A DNA stretch of 64,000 nt from Ensifer adhaerens (GTDB lineage: Bacteria; Pseudomonadota; Alphaproteobacteria; Rhizobiales; Rhizobiaceae). Under the pieces are notes generated by a model. It did no database searches. It saw only the letters and a program-made list of their open reading frames with translations, and was not told where the DNA came from. Shown here piece after piece: positions 35,475-43,166 of the stretch. Location: contig NZ_LGAP01000001.1 in NCBI RefSeq assembly GCF_001270265.1, forward strand, positions 124,001 to 188,000, written 5' to 3'. Positions within the stretch are counted from its first letter, which is position 1. Every line of letters starts with the position of its first letter. Both the position numbers and the translations under genes were made by a program.

Positions 35475-35839
35475 CGTTTTATCCCGCTTTTCGAATCTTC
35501 GCGCCCGCGGACGAAGATATAGGCAAGAAACGCTGCCCTGAAACTCTCCCTGACGATTCATTTCGCAAAAATTAATGGAATTCGCGTAAATTGTATTATT
35601 TTGAAGGTGTATAGTATAGCTTTCGTTAATCTTGAAAGATGGTTAATAAAATCCCTGTGGCGTGAAAGCAACATCAAATTTTGGGCATGTTTGTGCCACC
35701 AAAATTTCACATTTTGGCTCTTGTGAATCCTCATTTGCTGGCCAATTTCAGCTCAACCGGGCGGGTTAATTGAAAGTTGTCCGATGTTTCATTGAGGGAT
35801 CCCAAACCTCGGGGCATCGGTTCGTAAAGGAGAATATTT
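35475..35839. other. AT-rich regulatory gap upstream of the ropB-like gene
   Basis: This 365-bp gap is much richer in A+T than its surroundings and holds no convincing gene. It contains the perfect inverted repeat CCAAAAT-TTCAC-ATTTTGG (35699-35717), about 120 bp before the outer-membrane protein gene, and AAAGGAG just before that gene's ATG. The length suggests a long leader or several control sites for an abundant outer-membrane protein. Confidence 0.5.
35699..35717. promoter_or_regulatory. Inverted repeat upstream of the ropB-like gene
   Basis: Exact 7-bp arms CCAAAAT and ATTTTGG with spacer TTCAC. It lies about 120 bp before the start codon at 35840 and has no T tract, so an operator is more likely than a terminator. 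The protein that would bind it is unknown. Confidence 0.4.
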
Positions 35840-36478
35840 ATGCGTACGCTCACCACCACCCTCATGGCTTCGGCCGTATCCCTCATCGCCTTCCAGGCCG
35901 CCCAGGCTGCAGACGCGATCGACGAAGTTCCGGCAGCTCCGGCAGCCGAGTACACCGAGCCGGCAGTCAAGAACTGGTCGGGCGCCTATGTCGGTGGTAC
36001 CGCTGATTGGCACCATGGCGAGGCTGACGCGACCGGCAGCAACACGGCAGCCGGTTTCGGCGGCGGTCTCTACGGTGGTTACAACATGCAGAGCGGCCAG
36101 ATCGTATACGGCGGTGAAGCCGACGTCGGTTACTCCGGTCAGGACTCCACCCGTGGCAACCTGCGCATGAAGCAGGGCGTCAGCGGTTCGTTGCGCGGTC
36201 GCGTCGGTGTCGATCTGAACCCGGTCCTGGTCTACGGTACGGCAGGTCTCGCCGTTGGTCAGGCCAAGGCATCGACCTCGGCTGGTTCTGACAAGAACAC
36301 CATGATCGGCTGGACGGCTGGTGCCGGTGCGGAAACCTTCGTCACTGACAACATCACCGCACGCGTTGAATACCGTTACACGGACTACGGCTCGAAGGAC
36401 TTCAACGTCGGTGGCACCAACGTGTCTTCCGGCTACGACGAGCACAGCGTCCGCGTCGGTATGGGCGTAAAGTTCTGA
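35840..36478 (+). CDS. Outer membrane beta-barrel protein, RopB family
   Basis: The 212-residue protein has a signal peptide (MRTLTTTLMASAVSLIAFQA, cleavage at AQA/AD) and an eight-strand OmpW/OmpA-like barrel: NWSGAYVGGTADWH, GGLYGGYNMQSGQIVYGGEA, GSLRGRVGVDLNPVLVYGTA and the C-terminal HSVRVGMGVKF ending in Phe, the barrel-assembly signal. This is the Rhizobiaceae RopB (about 22 kDa) outer-membrane family. AAAGGAG precedes the ATG. It is monocistronic with its own terminator and an AT-rich upstream region. Confidence 0.92.
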   Translation: MRTLTTTLMASAVSLIAFQAAQAADAIDEVPAAPAAEYTEPAVKNWSGAYVGGTADWHHGEADATGSNTAAGFGGGLYGGYNMQSGQIVYGGEADVGYSGQDSTRGNLRMKQGVSGSLRGRVGVDLNPVLVYGTAGLAVGQAKASTSAGSDKNTMIGWTAGAGAETFVTDNITARVEYRYTDYGSKDFNVGGTNVSSGYDEHSVRVGMGVKF

Positions 36479-36501
36479 TCGGCTTCTGTCTGATCAAAGA
36501 A

Positions 36502-36528
36502 AAGGCCGGGGAGACCCGGCCTTTTTTC
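36502..36528 (+). terminator. Rho-independent terminator after the ropB-like gene
   Basis: Stem AAGGCCGGG / CCCGGCCTT (36502-36510, 36515-36523), loop GAGA, then a T run to 36527. The A-rich left flank lets it act for the convergent GST gene too. Confidence 0.9.
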
Positions 36529-37117
36529 ATGCTTTGAATTTCGAATAATCCGGGAAGTGCTTTTCGAATTTCGCCGGCCAGTTTTTCAACTTGGCCCGTC
36601 CCCTTTGCCATTCGCCGCTGAAGCGCAATTCGATGTAGCGAAGCAACGCCGCGAGCGCGAAATGCCCAGCGTGCAGCTTGGCTCCTGTCTTGGGCAGATT
36701 CTCATTCAGGTGATCGAGGCTCCGTTCGACCTTTTCCCACTGCCTGTCGATCCAGGGCTGATGCACCTTTTCCGGCGGATGGAAGCGCTTCTCGTAGACG
36801 ATCGCCAGCAGGCTGTCGCAGATGCCGTCGCACAGCGCCTCGAAGATTTCGATATCCAAACGCTTGCCGGCATTCTTCGGGTAGAGCTTGCCCTTCGTCT
36901 CCCGGTCGATGAAATGCATGATGGTGCGGCTGTCGTAGATCGCCTTGCCGTCGCCGGTAACCAGCGTCGGGATCTTGCCGAGCGGATTGCTGCCGATGAG
37001 TTCGGGCGAGTTGGCGTTGGTATCGGTCAAGACGCTTTCGGCCGACAGCCCGGCATAGTGCGCAGCCATGCGGACCTTGTTGGAGTAGGGGGACGATGGC
37101 GAGTAGAGTATTTTCAT
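36527..37117 (-). CDS. Glutathione S-transferase family protein
   Basis: The 196-residue protein has the GST N-terminal fold: MKILYSPSSPYSNKVRMAAH with the catalytic-type Ser/Tyr turn, then NPLGKIPTLV and the glutathione-binding AIYDSRTIMHFID. The C-terminal domain is all helical. The open frame extends to 37210 from a GTG, but ATG 37117, preceded by AGAAAGATG, gives the typical start. It is convergent with the ropB-like gene. Substrate unknown. Confidence 0.87.
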   Translation of the reverse strand: MKILYSPSSPYSNKVRMAAHYAGLSAESVLTDTNANSPELIGSNPLGKIPTLVTGDGKAIYDSRTIMHFIDRETKGKLYPKNAGKRLDIEIFEALCDGICDSLLAIVYEKRFHPPEKVHQPWIDRQWEKVERSLDHLNENLPKTGAKLHAGHFALAALLRYIELRFSGEWQRGRAKLKNWPAKFEKHFPDYSKFKA

Positions 37118-37218
37118 CGAGCATCTTTCTCTTTTGCGCATAACTCCCAAAGCGAATGTCGGAAGAGCAGGCGCAGTTTCATAATATCGAGCCGCATGTG
37201 GTCGGCCCACGGATCGGC

Positions 37219-37935
37219 CTAGGATGCCGGAGGCAGCGTCACGGTGTCTCTTCGGCAGGCTTGGTGATCCACTTCAGGGCAAGGGCGGAAATTCAGCGCC
37301 TTGTCGAAGCAGATCCTGATTTCCTCCAGCCGCTTGCCCTCGCAGGTAACAGCGACGGCGTTTGTCGTCATGCCCGGATTTCTGGCCACGAACCCGGCCT
37401 CGATCGCGCTGACGGACAGTGAGTTTTCTCGGCGTGATGCGCTGAGTTCCGCCGGCAACGCGACGCGCTCGCGCGCCGTCCGGGTCACGGCGAAATAATC
37501 CTGCTGGCTCAGGCCCGAGCAGGTCCCATGCTTGCGCCACTGATGGCCGATCAGCCCCATGGACGGAATGAGATCGAGATATTGGCGGCCGAGCGCTTCC
37601 GGCACGCGATCGGATTGGCGCGTCGGGCAGAAATCGGGATAGCCGCGGTCGTTCTGCGGCCAGAGCCCGTGCACGATCAGCCCGCGATTGCTGCCGATCT
37701 TGCACTGGCCGGTCTTGCCGGACGGATCGTTGTCGTCGCACCAGGTCGGCGACCACGAGAGCGAGAGAACGTAGAAATCAAAGCCTTGGCCGACAGGGAT
37801 GGCGACGTCCGATTTTGCACGGTCCGGCGCTTGCGGCAGCGGCTTTTTCTCGGCGCTGTCTTCGCTGCAGCCCGCGAGTGCCAGCGCAACGAAAAGCGCC
37901 GGCATGAGCCGGCGCTGTCGGCAATGTCTTGGCAT
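37219..37935 (-). CDS. Ribonuclease T2 family protein
   Basis: The 238-residue protein carries both T2 active-site blocks: GLIVHGLWPQ (CAS1) and HQWRKHGTCSG (CAS2), each with its catalytic His. T2 RNases cut RNA without base preference through a 2',3'-cyclic intermediate, usually in the periplasm. The N terminus MPALFVALALAGCSEDS after a short basic head is a lipoprotein signal, so the enzyme is probably membrane-anchored. It starts 2 bp after the upstream secreted-protein gene, implying one operon. Further cysteines (CDDNDPSG, CKIGS, CFDK, CRRD) fit disulfides. Confidence 0.92.
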   Translation of the reverse strand: MPRHCRQRRLMPALFVALALAGCSEDSAEKKPLPQAPDRAKSDVAIPVGQGFDFYVLSLSWSPTWCDDNDPSGKTGQCKIGSNRGLIVHGLWPQNDRGYPDFCPTRQSDRVPEALGRQYLDLIPSMGLIGHQWRKHGTCSGLSQQDYFAVTRTARERVALPAELSASRRENSLSVSAIEAGFVARNPGMTTNAVAVTCEGKRLEEIRICFDKALNFRPCPEVDHQACRRDTVTLPPAS

Positions 37936-37937
37936 GA

Positions 37938-38384
37938 TCAGCGAAGCGAAGAGCAATGGGCGCCGTAGACATACCATGGGTCGAGGCCACCGACGCAGAA
38001 CTCGATGTTCCGGCCGATACCGGCAAAGCCCCAGTTGCGCTCGATGAGGTAGTAGAGCGGCCGCTGCTCACCGTCGGTCATGACTGCCGTTGCACGGCAA
38101 TATTCCCGCTCGACGGGATGGGTGTAGTCCCGCAACTCTAGCCGGTTCTGCCCCATGTTGCGGATCTCGGCGATCGAGAGATTGGCGTGCAGATAGTTCG
38201 CCGCCTTGTATTCGAACCGCGAGGTGATGAAGCCGAGAACCGAGGCGTCGCCGCAGACGCCCGTGCTATAGGATGTCGGCTGGTCGCGGTAGGTCCCGAG
38301 ATAGTCGGCCGCCGAGGCGGCGGGCGCCGTGATAGTGGCGAAGGAAAGCGAGGCCAGAAGCGTTGCGGCGAGCTTGCGAGTCAT
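37938..38384 (-). CDS. Secreted protein of unknown function, coupled to RNase T2
   Basis: The 148-residue protein has a signal peptide (MTRKLAATLLASLSFATITA, cleavage near ASA/AD). The mature part has four cysteines (GVCGD, REYCRAT, IEFCVGG, GAHCSS) that could form two disulfides, and a compact mixed fold; I recognise no named family. Its stop lies 2 bp before the RNase T2 start, so the two are translated together. A helper, inhibitor or unrelated periplasmic role are all possible. Confidence 0.75.
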   Translation of the reverse strand: MTRKLAATLLASLSFATITAPAASAADYLGTYRDQPTSYSTGVCGDASVLGFITSRFEYKAANYLHANLSIAEIRNMGQNRLELRDYTHPVEREYCRATAVMTDGEQRPLYYLIERNWGFAGIGRNIEFCVGGLDPWYVYGAHCSSLR

Positions 38385-38431
38385 GGGCGTCTCCCTGGAT
38401 CGTCTCGCAAGATTGCGGCTTTCTGAGCCGT

Positions 38432-39304
38432 TCAGTCAAGGCCCCGGGTTGTCGCTTCTTCACCACGCAGCCAGAAGCAGCGTGCCGAAGCGAAACGATC
38501 CTGCCCCAGCCGGGTTTTCAGGAAAGGCAGCAGCACGTCGAGTTCGCTCTTGAGCGTGAACGGCGGGTTGACGATGATGAGGCCTGAGCCCGAAAGTCCC
38601 GTGGTCTCGCGATCGCTGCGCACGGAAAGCTCGGCGCACAGCATCTTGGGGATTTCGAGCGCCTTGAGGGCTTCGTGGAAGGCCTTGATCGGCGCATTCT
38701 TCTTCAGCGGGTACCAGAGGCAGAAGGTGCCGCCGGCAAAGCGGCGATAGCCCTTGGCGAGACCGTCGGCGAGCCGTTCGTACTCGCCTTCTATCTCGAA
38801 GGGCGGGTCGACCAGGATGAGGCCGCGCTTTTCCTTGGGCGGCAGGTGGGCGCCGAGCGCCAGCCAGCCGTCGAGCTCGGTGATTCGGCTCTGGAAGTCA
38901 CCATCGAAAAGCCGATGCAGGGTCTCGTAATCATCCGGGTGCAGCTCCATCGCCGACAGACGGTCCTGCGGGCGAAAGAGCATGCGGACCAGCTTCGGCG
39001 AACCGGGATAACGTGTCAGCTCGGGGCCGGGATTGAGCTCGCGAACCGCCGCGAGATAGGGCTCAAGGACGGCGGCAACCGGCGCCGGCAGGTCGCCTTC
39101 GAGCAACCGGCCGATGCCGTCACGCCATTCGCCGGTCTTCTGTGCTTCTTCGCTGGAGAGGTCGTAGAGGCCGATGCCGGCGTGGGTGTCGAGAACCCGG
39201 AACGCCTTCTCCTTCTGCTGGAGATAGGTGACGAGGCGCGCCAGCACCGCATGCTTGAGAACGTCGGCGAAATTGCCCGCGTGATAGATATGCCGATAGT
39301 TCAT
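38432..39304 (-). CDS. rlmJ: 23S rRNA (adenine(2030)-N6)-methyltransferase RlmJ
   Basis: RlmJ methylates A2030 of 23S rRNA. The 290-residue protein starts MNYRHIYHAGNFADVLKHAV, the hallmark of the family, and has the N6-adenine methyltransferase motif IV as VDPPFEIEGEYERL near residue 165. The remaining SAM-binding strand reads VLDTHAGIGLYDL. Single gene, divergent from the molybdopterin oxidoreductase. Confidence 0.95.
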   Translation of the reverse strand: MNYRHIYHAGNFADVLKHAVLARLVTYLQQKEKAFRVLDTHAGIGLYDLSSEEAQKTGEWRDGIGRLLEGDLPAPVAAVLEPYLAAVRELNPGPELTRYPGSPKLVRMLFRPQDRLSAMELHPDDYETLHRLFDGDFQSRITELDGWLALGAHLPPKEKRGLILVDPPFEIEGEYERLADGLAKGYRRFAGGTFCLWYPLKKNAPIKAFHEALKALEIPKMLCAELSVRSDRETTGLSGSGLIIVNPPFTLKSELDVLLPFLKTRLGQDRFASARCFWLRGEEATTRGLD

Positions 39305-39391
39305 GAGGGCCGCCGATGGCTGTGATCAATTGTTTCGATGGATGGGCGTTTGGCTCTTTGAGCCCGATTGTCGATGCCATATAGAAAAGCC

Positions 39392-41509
39392 ATGAACGTT
39401 GCGACCCCTATCAAAGCAGAAAAGTCGATCGGCCACTCCGTCTGTCCGCACGACTGTCCCTCCGCCTGCGCACTGGAAGTGGATCTGACCGCCGAGGGCC
39501 GGATCGGCCGCGTGCGCGGTGCTGCCGCCAACACATATACCGCCGGCGTCATCTGCGCCAAGGTCGCGCGCTATTCCGAGCGCATCTATCATCCCGACCG
39601 GCTGATGGTGCCACAGCGTCGCGTCGGGCCAAAGGGCAGCGGCAACTGGCAGGAGATTTCCTGGGAGGCGGCGCTCGACGAGATCGCCGACCAATTCGTC
39701 AAGGCCGAGCAGAAGCATGGGGCCGAAGCCGTCTGGCCCTATTTCTACGCGGGCACCATGGGCCAGGTGCAGCGCGATTCCATCGACAGGCTGCGCCACG
39801 CCAAGCGCTATTCCGGCTTCTTCGGCTCGATCTGCACCAACATGGCCTGGACCGGCTTTTCGATGGCGACCGGTTCGCTGCGCGGCCCCGACCCGCGTGA
39901 GATGGCGAAATCCGATTGCGTGGTGATCTGGGGAACCAATGCGGTTGCCACCCAGGTCAATGTCATGACCCACGCGGTAAAGGCCCGCAAGGACCGCGGC
40001 GCCAAGATCGTCGTCATCGACATTTACGACAATCCCACGGTCAAGCAGGCCGACATGGGGCTGGTGCTGAAGCCGGGCACGGACGCGGCGCTTGCCTGCG
40101 CGGTCATGCATGTCGCCTTCCGCGACGGTTATGCCGATCGCGCCTATATGGCCGAATTCGCCGACGATCCGGCGGGCCTCGAGACGCATCTGAAGTCACG
40201 CACGCCGGAATGGGCGTCGGCGATCACCGGGCTTTCCGTCGAGGAGGTCGAGGCGTTCGCGAAACTCGTCGGCACGACGCCGAAAAGTTATTTCCGCCTC
40301 GGTTACGGCTTTACCCGCCAGCGCAACGGCTCGGTCGCGATCCATGCGGCCGCTTCCATCGCCACGGTGCTCGGCTCGTGGAAGCACGAAGGCGGCGGCG
40401 CGTTTCATTCGAACAACGACATCTTCAAGCTCGACAAGCGTGAGCTTGTCGGTACCGCGTTCCATGATCCTGATGTGCGCATGCTCGACCAATCGCAGAT
40501 CGGCCGGGTCCTGACCGGCGATGCCGAGGCGCTGCGCCATGGCTGCCCGGTGACGGCGATGCTGATCCAGAACACCAATCCGGTGAATGTCGCGCCGGAA
40601 CAACGGCTGGTGAGGCGTGGCTTCCTGCGGGACGATCTGTTTGTCGCGCTGCACGAACAGTTCATGACCGATACGGCGCTGCTTGCCGATATCGTGCTGC
40701 CGGCGACCATGTTCCTGGAGCATGACGACCTCTATCGGGGCGGCGGCCATCAGCACATCCTGATCGGGCCGAAGGTGGTGGAGCCGCCATCGACGGTGCG
40801 CACCAACCTCTTCGTCATCGAGGAACTGGCCAGGCGCCTCGGCGTTGCCGATCATGCCGGCTTCGGGTTGACCGAGCGCCAGCATATCGACCGGCTGCTT
40901 GCCAATTACGGCATGGGCTATGACGAAATGAAGCGCGAGAAGTGGCTCGACTGTCAGCCGGCATTCGAGGACGCGCATTATCTCAACGGCTTCGGCCACC
41001 CCGACGGTAAATTCCGCTTCAAGGCGGACTGGACCGGCACCCCTGCACCAAACCGCCCGCCGAAATCGATGGGCCCGCAGGGGCCGCATGCCGAGTTGCC
41101 GGAATTCCCTGACCATGTCGATCTGATCGAAGTCGCCGACGCGGAACATCCCTTCCGTCTCGCCACGTCGCCAGCCCGTTCCTTCCTCAATTCGACCTTC
41201 GCCGAGACACCGTCCTCGATCCAGAAGGAAGTCCGCCCGATGGTGATGATGAACGCGGACGATGCCGCATCGCTCGGCGTTGGCGACGGTGACATCGTCA
41301 AGCTGGGAAACCAACGCGGCGAGGTGCGCCTGCACGTGTCGGTCGGTGGCGGCGCCCGGCGCGGCGTGGTGATCGCCGAAGGCCTGTGGCCGAATGGCGC
41401 CCACCTCGACGGGGAGGGCATCAATGTGCTTACTGGCGCCGATGCCGTCGCGCCCTATGGTGGCGCTGCGTTCCACGACAACAGGGTCTGGGTGAAACCC
41501 GCCCCCTAG
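39392..41509 (+). CDS. Molybdopterin-dependent oxidoreductase
   Basis: The 705-residue protein is a DMSO-reductase-superfamily enzyme. The N-terminal iron-sulfur binding cysteines are C-x3-C-x3-C-x(27)-C (VCPHDCPSACALEV and GVICAKVARY). Then follow the molybdopterin guanine dinucleotide domains (for example VVIWGTNAVATQVNVMTHAV and NTNPVNVAPEQ) and the C-terminal dinucleotide-binding barrel (LATSPARSFLNSTFAE, DGDIVKLGNQRGEV). There is no Tat signal, so it is cytoplasmic. The substrate is unknown. It could use the cofactor made by MoaD/MoaE. Start 39392 is preferred; 39374 or 39368 are possible. The stop is 15 bp before the cation transporter gene. Confidence 0.88.
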   Translation: MNVATPIKAEKSIGHSVCPHDCPSACALEVDLTAEGRIGRVRGAAANTYTAGVICAKVARYSERIYHPDRLMVPQRRVGPKGSGNWQEISWEAALDEIADQFVKAEQKHGAEAVWPYFYAGTMGQVQRDSIDRLRHAKRYSGFFGSICTNMAWTGFSMATGSLRGPDPREMAKSDCVVIWGTNAVATQVNVMTHAVKARKDRGAKIVVIDIYDNPTVKQADMGLVLKPGTDAALACAVMHVAFRDGYADRAYMAEFADDPAGLETHLKSRTPEWASAITGLSVEEVEAFAKLVGTTPKSYFRLGYGFTRQRNGSVAIHAAASIATVLGSWKHEGGGAFHSNNDIFKLDKRELVGTAFHDPDVRMLDQSQIGRVLTGDAEALRHGCPVTAMLIQNTNPVNVAPEQRLVRRGFLRDDLFVALHEQFMTDTALLADIVLPATMFLEHDDLYRGGGHQHILIGPKVVEPPSTVRTNLFVIEELARRLGVADHAGFGLTERQHIDRLLANYGMGYDEMKREKWLDCQPAFEDAHYLNGFGHPDGKFRFKADWTGTPAPNRPPKSMGPQGPHAELPEFPDHVDLIEVADAEHPFRLATSPARSFLNSTFAETPSSIQKEVRPMVMMNADDAASLGVGDGDIVKLGNQRGEVRLHVSVGGGARRGVVIAEGLWPNGAHLDGEGINVLTGADAVAPYGGAAFHDNRVWVKPAP

Positions 41510-41524
41510 CCACCGGATGCCTTC

Positions 41525-42418
41525 ATGAGCGGCGACCATCAACATGCAGACGTCAGCAACACGCCGGTCTCGCGTCTCTGGGGTGCGCTCGGCCTGACGG
41601 GTGGGTTCATGCTGGCCGAGGTCGTCGGCGGCATTCTGACCGGCAGCCTGGCGCTGATCTCGGATGCGATGCATATGCTGACCGACGCGGCGGCATTGGC
41701 GATCGCGCTGGTTGCCATCCATGTCGGCCGCCGGCCGTCGGATCTGCTGCGCACCTATGGCTATGCCCGCTTCGAGATTCTTGCAGCGGCCTTCAACGCC
41801 CTGCTGCTGCTCGCTGTCGCCTTCTACATCCTCTACGAGGCGTGGAAGCGCCTATCGCTGCCGCAGGAAATCCAGTCCGGCGGCATGCTGCTGATCGCTG
41901 TCGTCGGCCTCGTGGTCAACCTGATATCGATGCGGCTTCTGACCAGTCACAAGGACGAAAGCCTCAACGTCAAGGGTGCCTATCTCGAGGTCTGGTCGGA
42001 TATGCTCGGCTCAGTGGCGGTGATAACAGGTGCGGCAATTATCTGGTTCACCGGCTGGCAATGGGTCGATTCGTTGCTCGCCGTCGGCATCGGCTTCATG
42101 GTTTTTCCTCGCACCTGCGTGCTGTTGAAGGACTGCGTCAACATTCTGCTGGAAGGCGTACCTCCAGGCATGCGCCTGGCGGATGTGCATGCGGCGATCA
42201 CCACCGTGCCCGACGTCGCCTCGGTGCATGATCTGCATCTCTGGGCGATCACCCAGAGCCAGCCATCGCTGACGGCCCATGTCGTGCTGGCCGAGTTTGC
42301 CGACGGTGAGACCGTGCGCCGTGCGATCGAACAACGCCTGCGCGACGAGTTCGATCTGCACCACACAACGCTGCAGATGGAGCGCGAAAGCTGCGCGCCA
42401 TCGGAACATATTCATTGA
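41525..42418 (+). CDS. Cation diffusion facilitator, CzcD-like
   Basis: The 297-residue inner-membrane antiporter has six TM segments. The metal site residues are visible: HMLTD in TM2 (SDAMHMLTDAAA) and E-x3-D in TM5 (GAYLEVWSDMLGS), the pattern of CzcD-type Zn/Co/Cd exporters, followed by the cytoplasmic ferredoxin-like domain (VHDLHLWAITQSQPSLTAHV). It probably exports zinc or related metals with proton exchange. It starts 15 bp after the molybdopterin oxidoreductase, with which it may be cotranscribed. Confidence 0.93.
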   Translation: MSGDHQHADVSNTPVSRLWGALGLTGGFMLAEVVGGILTGSLALISDAMHMLTDAAALAIALVAIHVGRRPSDLLRTYGYARFEILAAAFNALLLLAVAFYILYEAWKRLSLPQEIQSGGMLLIAVVGLVVNLISMRLLTSHKDESLNVKGAYLEVWSDMLGSVAVITGAAIIWFTGWQWVDSLLAVGIGFMVFPRTCVLLKDCVNILLEGVPPGMRLADVHAAITTVPDVASVHDLHLWAITQSQPSLTAHVVLAEFADGETVRRAIEQRLRDEFDLHHTTLQMERESCAPSEHIH

Positions 42419-42466
42419 CGGTCGACCGCGACCGCATTCTTTCCTCTCCGGACCAAGGACCCTGCC

Positions 42467-43063
42467 ATGACGAAACACCACGATCCGCGTGTCAGGATCA
42501 TCGAACGACGCACGCTCTCGGACGGTTTCATTCATCTGGAGGAAATCACCCTTGAGCAGGACATGTCCGACGGCGGCACGGCGACGCTGAAGCGTGAAGT
42601 GCATGACCATGGCAGCGCCGCGACCATCCTGCTGTTCGATCCTCGCCAGCAGAGCGTCGTGCTCGTCCGCCAGCTGCGCGTGCCGGTGCTGCTACAGGGC
42701 GATCCCGCCTATATGATCGAAGCGCCGGCGGGTCTGCTCGACGACGATACCCCGGAGGTTGCCATCTGCCGCGAAGCGCTGGAGGAAACCGGATATCACG
42801 TCGATAGGGCCACCCACCTCTTCGATGCCTATATGAGCCCTGGCGCGCTCACCGAGCGCACCAGCTTTTTCGTTGGGCTTATTGATGTCACCGAAAAGGC
42901 CGGTGATGGCGGCGGCCTGGCGCATGAGGGCGAGGATATCGAGGTTCTCGAAATTCCCTTCGATGAAGCCTTCGGCATGATTGCGACCGGCGAGATATGT
43001 GATGCCAAAACCATCATGCTGCTGCAGTGGGCTCAGCTGAACCGTAGTTCGCTTACGGTGTAA
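42467..43063 (+). CDS. NUDIX hydrolase, NudK-like (GDP-mannose pyrophosphatase)
   Basis: The 198-residue protein has a Nudix box (GLLDDDTPEVAICREALEET) near residue 87, one residue shorter between Gly and Arg than the textbook pattern, exactly as in E. coli NudK. Other NudK landmarks are DAYMSPGALTERTSFFVG and EDIEVLEIPFDEAFGMI. NudK cleaves GDP-mannose to GMP and mannose-1-phosphate. It follows the CzcD-like gene by 48 bp. Confidence 0.9.
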   Translation: MTKHHDPRVRIIERRTLSDGFIHLEEITLEQDMSDGGTATLKREVHDHGSAATILLFDPRQQSVVLVRQLRVPVLLQGDPAYMIEAPAGLLDDDTPEVAICREALEETGYHVDRATHLFDAYMSPGALTERTSFFVGLIDVTEKAGDGGGLAHEGEDIEVLEIPFDEAFGMIATGEICDAKTIMLLQWAQLNRSSLTV

Positions 43064-43066
43064 GAT

Positions 43067-43085
43067 CTTGTTTTGTAAGCAAACA
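43067..43085. promoter_or_regulatory. Inverted repeat upstream of mprF
   Basis: TTGTTT (43067-43072) and AAACAA (43080-43085) with a 7-base spacer lie about 80 bp before the mprF ATG, just after the NudK stop. It could be a regulator site for the mprF-acvB operon, which is acid-induced in other rhizobia, or part of a weak terminator. I cannot choose from sequence. Confidence 0.3.
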
Positions 43086-43166
43086 ATACATTACGGATAT
43101 TTCACTTTTTGATCGTTCTCCGGTAGGTTACAGCGCTGATGTCTTCATCAATGACATGGGCAACCC

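Noticed and set aside
41981-42010. Glu instead of His in the TM5 metal site of the cation transporter
   Set aside because: The E-x3-D form is usual in CzcD-type proteins, so it is not an anomaly.
42727-42790. Nudix box one residue shorter than the consensus
   Set aside because: E. coli NudK has the same spacing, so this marks the subfamily rather than a defect.
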